The notes: a model not told the origin generated them from the letters alone. A stretch of DNA of 14,920 bases from Corticimicrobacter sp040137905 (GCF_040137905.1 NZ_JBEFDG010000012.1:1-14920); one strand, 5' to 3'. Shown: positions 1 through 7,336, numbered from the stretch's first letter. Program-made: numbers and translations.

Positions 1-297
1 CGCAGGCTGGAAATCGCACGGGCACTGGCCACCGAACCTCGCCTGCTGGCGCTGGACGAACCTGCCGCCGGCATGAACGCCGCAGAGAAAATAGCACTGG
101 GCATGCTCCTGCGTCGCATTCGAGACGACGGCCATACCATCCTGCTCATCGAGCACGACGTCAAACTCGTCATGTCGCTCTGCGACCAGATCAGTGTATT
201 GGATTATGGCCGCATGCTGGTCTGCGGTTCTCCCGCAACCATTCGCCATCATCCAGACGTCATTTCTGCCTACCTGGGAGCTCGCGACCATGCCTGA
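1..297 (+). CDS. livG: LivG-type branched-chain amino acid ABC transporter ATPase (C-terminal part)
   Basis: The frame is open from the first base of the window, so the 5' part of this gene (with Walker A) lies outside. The visible 98 residues begin just after the ABC signature, with RRLEIARAL. They continue with Walker B and D-loop (LLALDEPAAGM) and the H-loop histidine in LLIEHDVKLVM, then the typical LivG ending (GSPATIRHHPDVISAYLG). In this family LivG is one of two cytoplasmic ATPases that power uptake through the LivH/LivM permeases, which are presumably encoded upstream. Its stop codon (295-297) lies 8 bases inside the start of the next ATPase gene, so the two are very likely translationally coupled. 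The LivG rather than LivF assignment rests on the H-loop (EHD), the ending and the gene order. The transported substrate cannot be read from the ATPase. Confidence 0.9.
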   Translation, partial: RRLEIARALATEPRLLALDEPAAGMNAAEKIALGMLLRRIRDDGHTILLIEHDVKLVMSLCDQISVLDYGRMLVCGSPATIRHHPDVISAYLGARDHA

Positions 298-1006
298 TGC
301 CCTGCTCAGCATCCAAGGACTGGATGTGCATTATCGCGGGATCCGGGCCGTGCGTGCCATCGATCTGCATATTCATGAAGGCGAGCATGTCACGCTGATC
401 GGGGCCAATGGAGCCGGCAAGACATCCACCCTGAAAGCCATCACGGGCCTGGTGCCGGTCGCCGGCGGGGATATCCGCTATGCCGGCCGTTCCATCCTGG
501 CCTTGCCTGCGCACGAGCGCTTGCGGCAAGGCATCGCGATGGTGCCCGAGGGACGAGGAATTTTTGCGCGCATGTCGGTACTCGACAATCTGAAGGCAGG
601 TGCCTATCTGCGTCCCGACAAGCACCGGGTAGCCGACGAAATCGAAGGCCTGTTTTCCTTCTTTCCCCGTCTGCGCGAACGGCTGTCGCAAACCGCCGGA
701 CTGCTGTCGGGCGGTGAGCAACAAATGCTGGCCCTGGCCCGTGCCCTGCTCTCGCGACCTCGGCTGTTACTGCTGGACGAGCCATCGATGGGACTGTCAC
801 CCATCATGGTGGACACGATTTTCCGCATTATCGGCGAGCTTTGTCGCAACGACATGACCCTGCTGCTCGTCGAACAGAATGCGCAACTGGCCCTGGAGGC
901 CACCGAACGCGCCTATGTCATGGACAGCGGGGAAATCAACCTGTCCGGCTCCTCCTCCACGCTTTTGCAGCACGACCTGGTACGCGCCACCTACCTGGGT
1001 GAGTGA
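290..1006 (+). CDS. livF: LivF-type branched-chain amino acid ABC transporter ATPase
   Basis: This 238-residue protein is the normal LivF length. Visible motifs are Walker A GANGAGKT (38-45), the LivF-style Q-loop region VPEGRGIF (85-92), signature LSGGEQQ (139-145) and Walker B LLLLDEP (159-165). The switch region reads LLVEQN, with Gln in place of the histidine, which is usual for LivF. It acts in the cytoplasm as the second ATPase of a high-affinity amino-acid or amide importer. The start at 290 is chosen because GGGAG (276-280) sits 9 bases upstream and it overlaps the livG stop by 8 bases. A longer reading from a GTG at 194 would run deep into livG and is unlikely. The binding-protein gene follows after 30 bases. 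Confidence 0.93.
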   Translation: MPDALLSIQGLDVHYRGIRAVRAIDLHIHEGEHVTLIGANGAGKTSTLKAITGLVPVAGGDIRYAGRSILALPAHERLRQGIAMVPEGRGIFARMSVLDNLKAGAYLRPDKHRVADEIEGLFSFFPRLRERLSQTAGLLSGGEQQMLALARALLSRPRLLLLDEPSMGLSPIMVDTIFRIIGELCRNDMTLLLVEQNAQLALEATERAYVMDSGEINLSGSSSTLLQHDLVRATYLGE

Positions 1007-1036
1007 CATACCTCACAATTTTTTCAAGGATCTCAC

Positions 1037-2188
1037 ATGAAAAACTGCTTCTCACTCAAACACACCTTGCTGATCAGCGCTGTGCTGTCCAGTCTCGGGG
1101 CAACCCCTGCCTTTGCCGAACGCACCGTGCTTATCGGGCTCGCCGGTCCATTGACAGGCCCTGCCGCCCGCATAGGCAAGGATCTTGAAAATGGTGCAAA
1201 ACTTGCCATCGACAAAGCCAATGCCGCACAGATCCAGCTCGACGGCGAAACGGTCGTCTTCAAGCTGGTATCCGAAGATGATCAGTCAGATCCACGTACA
1301 GCTGTCGCCGTCGCCCAACGTCTGGTGGATCAGCAGGTTGCAGGCGTCGTCGGCCACTGGAATACCGGCACCAGCATCCCGGCCGCCCGTGTCTACCATA
1401 GCGCAGGCATTGCCCAGGTCGCTCCCGTCGCCACCGGGCATGCCTACACCCAACAAGGGTTGAAAACCAGCTTTCGCGTCATGGGCCATGATGATGACGG
1501 CGGTCAACTGGCCGGACGCTATGTACTGGATACGCTCCAGGCAAAAAAGATTGCCGTCATCGATGACCGGACTGCATTCGGCCAAGGACTGGCAGATCAG
1601 TTCGCCAGCACCATCACCGAAGGCGGTGGAGAGATTGTGGCGAGAGAATATGTCGATGACAAAACCGTCGACTTCAGTGCAGTATTGACTGCCATCCGTG
1701 CCAAGAACCCGGACGTCATTTTCTTTGGGGGTGTCGATGCGCAAGCGGCACCGCTGGCACGCCGCATCAAGCAACTCGGACTCAAGGCCACCCTGGTAGG
1801 CGCAGGTGGGTTCGTCAGCCAGACATTCCTGGAACTGGCCCAGAAGGAAGGGGAAGGCGTGGTCGCACTGGAGCCCGGCCTACCGGTCGAACAGATGCCC
1901 GGGGGCAAGGAGTTCGAACAGGCCTACAAAGACGCTTTCAATACGCATATCGAACTGCATGCCCCCTTTGCGTATGACGGTGTCGGTGTCCTGGTTGAGG
2001 CATTCCGGCAAGCAGGCTCAGCCGATCCGGCAAAATACCTGCCGGTATTGCAGGCCATTGAATACCAGGGCGTCACGGGCACCATTGCATTCGATGCGGA
2101 AGGCAACCTGAAGCAGCCGTATTTCACGATCTACCAAGTGCGCGACAATACCTGGAAGCCCGTTTCGGTCATCAGCACCCAGCAGTAA
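1037..2188 (+). CDS. Periplasmic ABC transporter substrate-binding protein, LivK/AmiC type
   Basis: The 383-residue protein starts with a clear Sec signal peptide: basic MKNC start, hydrophobic core, and predicted cleavage after A27 (TPAFA, then ERTVLIG). The mature part opens with LIGLAGPLTGPAARIGKD, the usual start of periplasmic binding fold type I proteins (Peripla_BP_6), and keeps the two-lobe pattern. It includes VVGHWNTGTSIPAARVY and IAVIDDRTAFGQGLADQF. It should capture the substrate for the LivG/LivF importer encoded immediately upstream. AAGGA at 1027-1031 lies 5 bases before the ATG. Specificity cannot be read from sequence: relatives bind branched-chain amino acids, amides, urea or other amino-acid-like ligands. 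The downstream hydrolases make a thiazoline or carbamoyl amino acid plausible, but this is inference. Confidence 0.9.
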   Translation: MKNCFSLKHTLLISAVLSSLGATPAFAERTVLIGLAGPLTGPAARIGKDLENGAKLAIDKANAAQIQLDGETVVFKLVSEDDQSDPRTAVAVAQRLVDQQVAGVVGHWNTGTSIPAARVYHSAGIAQVAPVATGHAYTQQGLKTSFRVMGHDDDGGQLAGRYVLDTLQAKKIAVIDDRTAFGQGLADQFASTITEGGGEIVAREYVDDKTVDFSAVLTAIRAKNPDVIFFGGVDAQAAPLARRIKQLGLKATLVGAGGFVSQTFLELAQKEGEGVVALEPGLPVEQMPGGKEFEQAYKDAFNTHIELHAPFAYDGVGVLVEAFRQAGSADPAKYLPVLQAIEYQGVTGTIAFDAEGNLKQPYFTIYQVRDNTWKPVSVISTQQ

Positions 2189-2203
2189 CACCCACTTGAT
2201 CAG

Positions 2204-2235
2204 CCGGTTCCAGCAAGACACATCGCTGGAGCCGG
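2204..2235 (+). other. Intercistronic hairpin after the binding-protein gene
   Basis: Arms at 2204-2214 and 2225-2235 (CCGGTTCCAGC and GCTGGAGCCGG) pair over 11 positions with one G-U, around a 10-base loop. No T-run follows, so it does not look like an intrinsic terminator. It lies 16 bases past the binding-protein stop and 11 bases before the next ATG. In several binding-protein operons such a hairpin protects the upstream message and raises its level relative to the enzymes downstream. That role is inferred here. Confidence 0.6.
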
Positions 2236-2246
2236 ACAATCCACAC

Positions 2247-2732
2247 ATGAAGACTATCCAGCACGACATCGGCATTCTCGAGCGCCGCCGCATCGAGGCC
2301 GAAATCATCAAGCCCATCTACGACATTCTGGTGCGCGACCTGGGTCAGGCTCGCGCCGCGGACATTATCCGAGAGGCCGTGGGCCAGGCTGCCATTGCGG
2401 CCGGCCGCGAGTTCGCTGTTCGTGAACCAGGCAAACCTGATGTACGCAGCTTCGTGGCGCTGCAGGTACTCTGGGAAAAGGACGATGCCCTGACAACCAC
2501 AGTCCATCGCAGTGACGATGCGCACTACGACTACGATGTCACGCGCTGCCGCTACGCGGAAATGTATCGAGCCATGGGGCTGGGCGAAATCGGCCACCTT
2601 CTGTCCTGTCACCGTGATGCGCTGTTCATCCAGGGCTATGCACCCGACATCGAGATGACTCGCACCCAAACCGTGATGGAAGGTGCCTCACACTGCGATT
2701 TCCGCTACCGCAAGAAGGAAGATCCCACATGA
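2247..2732 (+). CDS. L-2-amino-thiazoline-4-carboxylic acid (ATC) hydrolase family protein
   Basis: The 161-residue protein carries the pattern of the ATC hydrolase family (PF14196). There is a helical N-terminal half, then CRYAEMYRAMGLGEIGHLL (C101), the SCHRD segment (C121) and a C-terminal EGASHCDFRY (C150). Three well-spaced cysteines and the G-x-x-x-C-D-F ending are family hallmarks. In Pseudomonas the founding member opens the thiazoline ring of L-ATC to a carbamoyl-cysteine, which a carbamoylase then turns into L-cysteine. Here the next gene is such a carbamoylase and the two overlap by ATGA (2729-2732). The start at 2247 is preferred. An in-frame TTG at 2196 would add 17 residues and place the start inside the preceding hairpin region. 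The Shine-Dalgarno is weak (GGAG at 2228-2231), suggesting modest expression. Many members of the family are uncharacterised, so the substrate is not certain. Confidence 0.8.
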   Translation: MKTIQHDIGILERRRIEAEIIKPIYDILVRDLGQARAADIIREAVGQAAIAAGREFAVREPGKPDVRSFVALQVLWEKDDALTTTVHRSDDAHYDYDVTRCRYAEMYRAMGLGEIGHLLSCHRDALFIQGYAPDIEMTRTQTVMEGASHCDFRYRKKEDPT

Positions 2733-3982
2733 AACCGCCTCTTCGCACCCGTCACGACCGTCTCTGGGAAACCCTGGAAACCATGGCACGCATCGGTGCC
2801 ACGCCCGATGGCGGTGTCTGTCGCCTGGCGCTATCGGAAGAAGACCGCCAGGCCAGGCAACTGCTCGAAACCTGGGCACGCCAGAGTCACTACACCATCC
2901 GCGTCGATGCCATGGGCAACCAGTTTATACGCCGCCCCGGCAGCATCGAGAATCTGCCGCCCGTGCTGACGGGTTCACACCTGGACTCCCAGCCTACGGG
3001 TGGCCGCTACGATGGCGTGTACGGCGTCCTGGCAGGCTTGGAAGTATTGCGTACGCTGGATGACCATGGCATTCGCACCGAACACCCCATCGAAATCGTC
3101 AACTGGACCAATGAAGAGGGCGCGCGCTTTGCCCCAGCCATGCTGGCCTCGGGCGTATTCAGCGGCACATTCGACCTGGATTTCGGACTGTCGCGCACGG
3201 ATACCAATGGCATCAGCGTAGCGCAGGCATTGCACAGCATCGGCTATGCTGGCTCGTCACCCGCAGAAGCATTTCCCATTCATGCCGCATTTGAACTGCA
3301 TATAGAACAGGGACCGATCCTCGAGGCAGGCCACCAGGACATCGGAATCGTTACGGGTGCCCAGGGCCAGCGCTGGTTTGAAATCGAATTGATCGGCCGC
3401 AGCGCACATGCAGGCACAACCCCGATGCACCTGCGTCGCGACGCCGTGACGGGATTCGCGCAAATGGCGCACGCCATTCACGGCATCGGCCTTGATGCAG
3501 GCGAGCACGGACGCGCCACCATTGGCATGGTGCAAGTTTCGCCAAACTCACGCAACGTCGTCCCCGGCAAGGTGTTTTTCTCGGTCGAGTTTCGACATCC
3601 CGATGAGCAGATGCTGCAGCAGCAGGAACAGGCACTGGCTGAGCTGCTGCCCGCCATTGCCCAGCCACTGGGGTTGGACTACACGCTACGCCGAGTCTTC
3701 GACTATCCGCCGGTGGTCTTCGACACGCAATGCATCGCGAATATCCGTCAAGCAGCACAACATCTGGGGCTCCATGCCGCGGACATGATTTCAGGTGCCG
3801 GACATGATGCCTGTCATCTCGGCAGGATTGCACCGACTGCCATGATCTTCATTCCGTGTGTCGAGGGCATCAGTCACAACCCTTCGGAAAAGATCCATCC
3901 GCATTGGGCTGCAGCAGGAGCCGATGTGCTATTGCATGCGATACTCTCGGCATCCACAACACACAAGGGAATCCTCTCATGA
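2729..3982 (+). CDS. M20-family Zn-dependent N-carbamoyl-L-amino-acid hydrolase
   Basis: This 417-residue protein has the full length of the hydantoinase/carbamoylase branch of peptidase family M20 (HyuC, allantoate amidohydrolase, beta-ureidopropionase). Metal-ligand motifs are visible in order: GSHLDSQPTGGRYDG (H84, D95), TNEEGARF (E129/E130), ELHIEQGP (H191) and ISHNPSE (H383). The lid-domain motif GRSAHAGTTPM (223-233) is also present. Members cleave the N-carbamoyl group of ureido acids to give the free amino acid, CO2 and ammonia, in the cytoplasm. The ATC hydrolase partner points to N-carbamoyl-L-cysteine or a related ureido acid. Allantoate or carbamoyl-beta-alanine cannot be excluded. 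AAGGAAG (2716-2722) precedes the ATG, which overlaps the ATC hydrolase stop. The stop in turn overlaps the RidA start (3979-3982), so all three are probably coupled. Confidence 0.88.
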   Translation: MKPPLRTRHDRLWETLETMARIGATPDGGVCRLALSEEDRQARQLLETWARQSHYTIRVDAMGNQFIRRPGSIENLPPVLTGSHLDSQPTGGRYDGVYGVLAGLEVLRTLDDHGIRTEHPIEIVNWTNEEGARFAPAMLASGVFSGTFDLDFGLSRTDTNGISVAQALHSIGYAGSSPAEAFPIHAAFELHIEQGPILEAGHQDIGIVTGAQGQRWFEIELIGRSAHAGTTPMHLRRDAVTGFAQMAHAIHGIGLDAGEHGRATIGMVQVSPNSRNVVPGKVFFSVEFRHPDEQMLQQQEQALAELLPAIAQPLGLDYTLRRVFDYPPVVFDTQCIANIRQAAQHLGLHAADMISGAGHDACHLGRIAPTAMIFIPCVEGISHNPSEKIHPHWAAAGADVLLHAILSASTTHKGILS

Positions 3983-4332
3983 GCGACATCAAGCGTTTCA
4001 ACGTCGAAAAGCGCCTCTCCGACATGGCGGTCTACAACGGCGTGGCCTATCTGGCCGGCCAGATCCCCGAGAACACCGATCAGGACATCACCGGCCAGAC
4101 TGCCGAAGTCCTGCAGATCATCGACCGCCTGCTGGCCGAGGCCGGTACCGACAAGTCACGCATCCTGATGGCACAGATCTTCGTCGCCAACATGCAGGAG
4201 TTCCCCGGCATGAACAAGGCCTGGGATGCCTGGGTCGCCGACGGCAATGCCCCGCCGCGCGCCACCATCGAGGCGCGCCTGGCCAATGCCGACATCAAGG
4301 TCGAGATCGTCATTACCGCCGCACTCAAGTAA
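3979..4332 (+). CDS. RidA/YjgF-family enamine/imine deaminase-like protein
   Basis: At 117 residues it matches the small trimeric RidA superfamily. It fits the subgroup with VAYLAGQIPENT near the start, AQIFVANMQEFPGMNKAWDAW in the middle and APPRATIEARLA near the end. R94 in PPRAT aligns with the arginine that in active RidA proteins binds the carboxylate of the imine substrate, so activity is plausible. Rid proteins hydrolyse reactive enamines or imines to ketones and ammonia, and some clear unstable intermediates in ureide and pyrimidine breakdown. Here it is fused by an ATGA overlap to the carbamoylase gene, which suggests it handles a reactive by-product of that pathway. It belongs to the YoaB-like branch rather than to canonical RidA. 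Its exact substrate is unknown. Confidence 0.88.
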   Translation: MSDIKRFNVEKRLSDMAVYNGVAYLAGQIPENTDQDITGQTAEVLQIIDRLLAEAGTDKSRILMAQIFVANMQEFPGMNKAWDAWVADGNAPPRATIEARLANADIKVEIVITAALK

Positions 4333-4341
4333 TCCATCATC

Positions 4342-5151
4342 ATGCAGCTCACACCCCATCCCGATGCGGAGTTTTCCGGTCGCCACGTCCTGGTCACAGG
4401 TGCGGCCAGCGGCATCGGCCGGGCACTGAGCCTGCGATTGCTGGCGCTGGGTGCCCGGGTCAGTGCCCTGGACCTGGATACCTCCACGCTGGCCGGGCTG
4501 GCCTGGGACGCCGATGGCATCGGCGAACCGGATGCCCTGTGCCTGCAGTCGGTCGATGTCGGCGATGCTGCCGCCGTCGAGACCGCCATTGCCGCCGCCG
4601 AGCAGCAGCATGGCCCGGTGCAATACCTGTCCTGCGTGGCCGGCGTGCTGCAAATGGGCCGCATCGTCGATCTGACTGATGCGCAATGGCTGCGGGTATT
4701 CAATGTGAACACGACCGGGGTATTCAATGTCTGCCGCCGCGTGGCGCGCAGCATGATCGAACAGGGCCGGGGTGCCATCGTCAATGTCAGTTCGAACGCG
4801 GCCGGCACACCGCGCGCCGGCATGGGAGCCTATGCCGCCTCCAAGGCCGCTGTCACGCAGATGAGTGCCTGCCTGGCCCTGGAACTGGCCCCACATGGCA
4901 TCCGTGTCAATGTTGTCAGCCCAGGCTCGACCGACACCGAGATGCAACGTGCCATGTGGCGTCAGGGATCATCGCTCGACACCGTGCTGCAGGGTGATGC
5001 CGCCCAGTTCAGGCTCGGCATCCCGCTGGGCAAGATCGCCACGCCCGACGATATTGCCGATGCCATCCTGTTCCTGCTGTCGAAGCGGGCCGGACACATT
5101 ACGCTGCACGACCTGCGCGTCGATGGCGGGGCCACACTGGACCAGCGTTGA
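4342..5151 (+). CDS. SDR-family dehydrogenase, EntA/DhbA-like (2,3-dihydro-2,3-dihydroxybenzoate dehydrogenase type)
   Basis: This 269-residue short-chain dehydrogenase shows the cofactor motif TGAASGIG (19-26), an acidic residue after beta-2 (D44) that favours NAD, N123, and the catalytic S151, Y164 and K168 (AYAASKAAV). The second half is strikingly like EntA of enterobactin synthesis: NVSSNAAGTPRAGMGAY, NVVSPGSTDTEMQR, FRLGIPLGKIA and an ITLHDLRVDGGATL ending. EntA oxidises 2,3-dihydro-2,3-dihydroxybenzoate to dihydroxybenzoate. No isochorismatase, isochorismate synthase or NRPS gene is visible, so either such genes lie elsewhere or this copy serves another diol or alcohol substrate in the local operon. 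The usual NAG motif after beta-4 reads CVAG (98-101). It begins 9 bases after the RidA stop without a strong Shine-Dalgarno. Confidence 0.82.
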   Translation: MQLTPHPDAEFSGRHVLVTGAASGIGRALSLRLLALGARVSALDLDTSTLAGLAWDADGIGEPDALCLQSVDVGDAAAVETAIAAAEQQHGPVQYLSCVAGVLQMGRIVDLTDAQWLRVFNVNTTGVFNVCRRVARSMIEQGRGAIVNVSSNAAGTPRAGMGAYAASKAAVTQMSACLALELAPHGIRVNVVSPGSTDTEMQRAMWRQGSSLDTVLQGDAAQFRLGIPLGKIATPDDIADAILFLLSKRAGHITLHDLRVDGGATLDQR

Positions 5152-5239
5152 GCCTCACTCGCCACATGCCCCCTTTCGCCCTTCCCTCACATCGCGTCCA
5201 GCCTATGTGTGCGGACGCATTCCCAAGCCAGGCATTTGC

Positions 5240-6025
5240 ATGACGCACACGCAGCTCCAGGAACCGATTCACGCACACGCACGGCACCTGCCCTCCGCCT
5301 GGCACACACGCCTGCAGGATGCTCTGGCAGCCCCCTCGTTTGTCACCCTGGACCGCTACATCGAACAGCGACGCCAGGCCGGTGCCACCATCTATCCACC
5401 CGAGCCATTCCGTGCGCTGCACCTGACGGCCCCTGACACCGTCCGGGTCATCATCCTCGGACAGGATCCTTACCATGGGCCGGGCCAGGCACAAGGACTG
5501 GCATTTTCGGTGCCAACCGGCTTCAAGCGCCCCCCCAGTCTGCGCAATATTTTCCTGGAAATCGCCGGTTTGCCTGCCACTGCAGGCGGCTCGGGCACCA
5601 TCCAGCCGCCACTCTTGCAGGAGCCCGCCCACGCCGTCGATGCCAAAACCCGCAGCGCCGGCTACGACAACGATCTGACGCGCTGGGCACGACAGGGTGT
5701 GCTGCTGCTCAATACTGTACTGACTGTCGAAGACGGCCAGCCGGCCTCCCATGCCCGGCAAGGCTGGGAAGCCTTTACCGACGCAATCATCCACAGTGTG
5801 GCCCGTACCGGCCCCAAGGCCTTCCTGCTGTGGGGCGCGCATGCCCAGGCCAAGCAGGCGCTGCTGCCAGAGGGAGCGGGACATCTGGTTCTGACGGCCA
5901 ACCATCCGTCACCGCTGTCGGCCCGGCGTCCGCCCCAGCCCTTTCTGGGCTGCGCCCATTTTGCCCAGGCCAATGCGTGGCTGCGACAACAGGGGCACGC
6001 ACCCATCGACTGGGCGGGGGCCTGA
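5240..6025 (+). CDS. ung: Uracil-DNA glycosylase, family 1 (UNG)
   Basis: This 261-residue enzyme removes uracil from DNA, the first step of base excision repair. The water-activating loop GQDPYHGPGQAQGLAFS (74-90, D76) is present. So are the uracil-binding region around WARQGVLLLNTVLTV (149-163), WGAHAQAK, and the DNA-intercalation loop HPSPLS (222-227) with catalytic H222. The protein is longer than E. coli Ung mainly because about 20 extra residues, rich in Ala, Pro and Gly, sit between I108 and G141, before the GYDNDL strand. An ATG at 5240 is taken as the start; the ribosome site is poor and a GTG 39 bases upstream is possible. The gene stands 88 bases after the SDR gene and probably does not belong to its pathway. 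Confidence 0.95.
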   Translation: MTHTQLQEPIHAHARHLPSAWHTRLQDALAAPSFVTLDRYIEQRRQAGATIYPPEPFRALHLTAPDTVRVIILGQDPYHGPGQAQGLAFSVPTGFKRPPSLRNIFLEIAGLPATAGGSGTIQPPLLQEPAHAVDAKTRSAGYDNDLTRWARQGVLLLNTVLTVEDGQPASHARQGWEAFTDAIIHSVARTGPKAFLLWGAHAQAKQALLPEGAGHLVLTANHPSPLSARRPPQPFLGCAHFAQANAWLRQQGHAPIDWAGA

Positions 6026-6082
6026 TACTCCCTGACACGCAGCCATGCGCACGATCGGACACGCTCCCCACAGATAGCGCAT

Positions 6083-6146
6083 ATAGTCGATAAATTATGA
6101 CTATCGGGGTTAATCCCAACAGGATAGACCCCGATGGTCGCTATCC
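6083..6146 (+). promoter_or_regulatory. Cluster of overlapping inverted repeats upstream of the asparaginase gene
   Basis: Three pairings share bases. Pair A is ATAGTC 6083-6088 with GACTAT 6099-6104. Pair B is GACTATCGGGGT 6099-6110 with ACCCCGATGGTC 6128-6139 (12 pairs, one G-U). Pair C is GGATAG 6122-6127 with CTATCC 6141-6146, with ACC/GGT inside. A and B compete for 6099-6104, and B and C compete for 6128-6139. CTATC 6101-6105 can also pair with GATAG 6123-6127. No T-run follows B or C. It may be an operator or a structured leader; neither is proven. A loose -10 (TATAGT, 6082-6087) overlaps pair A but has no good -35. Confidence 0.45.
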
Positions 6147-6197
6147 GAACGGTCTTGTATCTTGAGTGTCCCATTCCCCCTGGACAGGACCTCTCAC

Positions 6198-7307
6198 ATG
6201 AAAAGACTGTTATCCACCCTGCTCTGCAGCATGGCACTGACCCTGACCGCCATGACCGCCATGACTGCGCAGGCACGCAGCCCGGCACCGGCCACTGCAC
6301 AGGCCGCCGCGCAGACGCAAAAACCCCATATCGTCGTGCTCGCCACTGGCGGCACCATTGCCGGCGCAGGTGCATCGGCCATGAACAGTGCCTCGTACAC
6401 CGCCGCCAAGGTCCCTGTGGACAAGCTGCTGGCCGGTCTGCCGGAAGTACAGAACGTCGCCCGCGTCAGTGGCGAACAAGTGTTCCAGATCGCCTCCGAA
6501 AGCTTCACCAACGCCGAACTGCTGGAGCTGGCCAAGCGGGTTTCGGCATTGCTCAAGCAGGATGAGGTCGCGGGCGTGGTAGTCACCCACGGCACCGACA
6601 CCATGGAGGAAACCGGTTTCTTCCTGAACTTGGTGATCGACAGCGACAAGCCCATCGTGATGGTCGGCTCGATGCGCCCCGGCACGGCCATTTCGGCCGA
6701 CGGTGCCCTTAACCTGCTCAATGCCATCAGCGTGGCAGCCAGCGAGGATGCACGTGGCAAGGGCGCGCTGATCGTGATGAACGACGAGATCCACACGGCC
6801 CGCGATGCCGCCAAACTGGTCAACATCAAGACCAATGCCTTCCAGAGCCAATGGGGGCCGCTGGGTATGGTGGTCGAAGGCCGCAACTACTGGTTCCGCG
6901 ACCCGGTCAAGCGCCACACCACCGACAGTGAGTTCAATATCGACGACATCACCGAACTGCCAGCCGTCGAGATCGCCTACAGCTATGGCAACGTAGCCCC
7001 CACGGCAGTCCAGGCGCTCGGCGCATCGGGCGTCAAGGCCATCGTGCATGCAGGCACGGGCAATGGCTCGGTTCCCAACCGCATCGTGCCCGAACTCAAC
7101 AAGCTGCGTGAAAACGGCACGCTCATCGTGCGCTCGTCACGCGTACCCGCCGGTTTCGTGCTGCGCAACGCCGAACAGCCTGACGACCAGTACGACTGGG
7201 TCGTGGCACACGACCTGAACCCACAGAAAGCCCGCATCCTGACAGCGCTGGCGCTGACCAAGGGCAACGACACCAAGGAATTGCAGCGGATTTTCTGGGA
7301 GTATTGA
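6198..7307 (+). CDS. ansB: Type II (periplasmic) glutaminase-asparaginase
   Basis: The 369-residue protein hydrolyses L-asparagine, and probably L-glutamine, to the acid plus ammonia. A signal peptide is clear (MKRLLSTLLCSMALTLTAM..., cleavage near AQA at 24-26) and is followed by an Ala/Pro-rich linker. The first catalytic motif is ATGGTIAGAG with nucleophile T53. Y67 matches the second tyrosine nucleophile site. The second motif is VVTHGTDTMEET with T133 and D134. The substrate-binding S100 is followed by Glu (IASES), as in the Pseudomonas and Acinetobacter 7A glutaminase-asparaginases, rather than the Gln of E. coli AnsB. The FWEY ending fits the same group. The ATG at 6198 is supported by AGGA at 6185-6188. 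It is a single gene with a structured leader upstream and a terminator 29 bases downstream. Confidence 0.93.
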   Translation: MKRLLSTLLCSMALTLTAMTAMTAQARSPAPATAQAAAQTQKPHIVVLATGGTIAGAGASAMNSASYTAAKVPVDKLLAGLPEVQNVARVSGEQVFQIASESFTNAELLELAKRVSALLKQDEVAGVVVTHGTDTMEETGFFLNLVIDSDKPIVMVGSMRPGTAISADGALNLLNAISVAASEDARGKGALIVMNDEIHTARDAAKLVNIKTNAFQSQWGPLGMVVEGRNYWFRDPVKRHTTDSEFNIDDITELPAVEIAYSYGNVAPTAVQALGASGVKAIVHAGTGNGSVPNRIVPELNKLRENGTLIVRSSRVPAGFVLRNAEQPDDQYDWVVAHDLNPQKARILTALALTKGNDTKELQRIFWEY

Positions 7308-7336
7308 GCGGATATGCCGCCACTCTGACGGCACAT

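Noticed and set aside
194..289. Longer start for the LivF-type ATPase at a GTG (194)
   Set aside because: It would overlap livG by about 100 bases. The ATG at 290 has a good ribosome site and gives the standard LivF length.
260..903. Minus-strand open frames of 99-154 codons opposite livF
   Set aside because: They are antisense shadows of a well-supported ABC ATPase and show no family motifs.
998..1016. Short inverted repeat GTGAG/CTCAC before the binding-protein gene, followed by a T-run
   Set aside because: The stem is only 5 bp with an 8-base loop across the livF stop. It is too weak to call a terminator or attenuator.
5194..5218. 6-bp inverted repeat GCGTCC/GGACGC upstream of ung
   Set aside because: The loop is 13 bases with no T-run, and such repeats are expected by chance in G+C-rich DNA.
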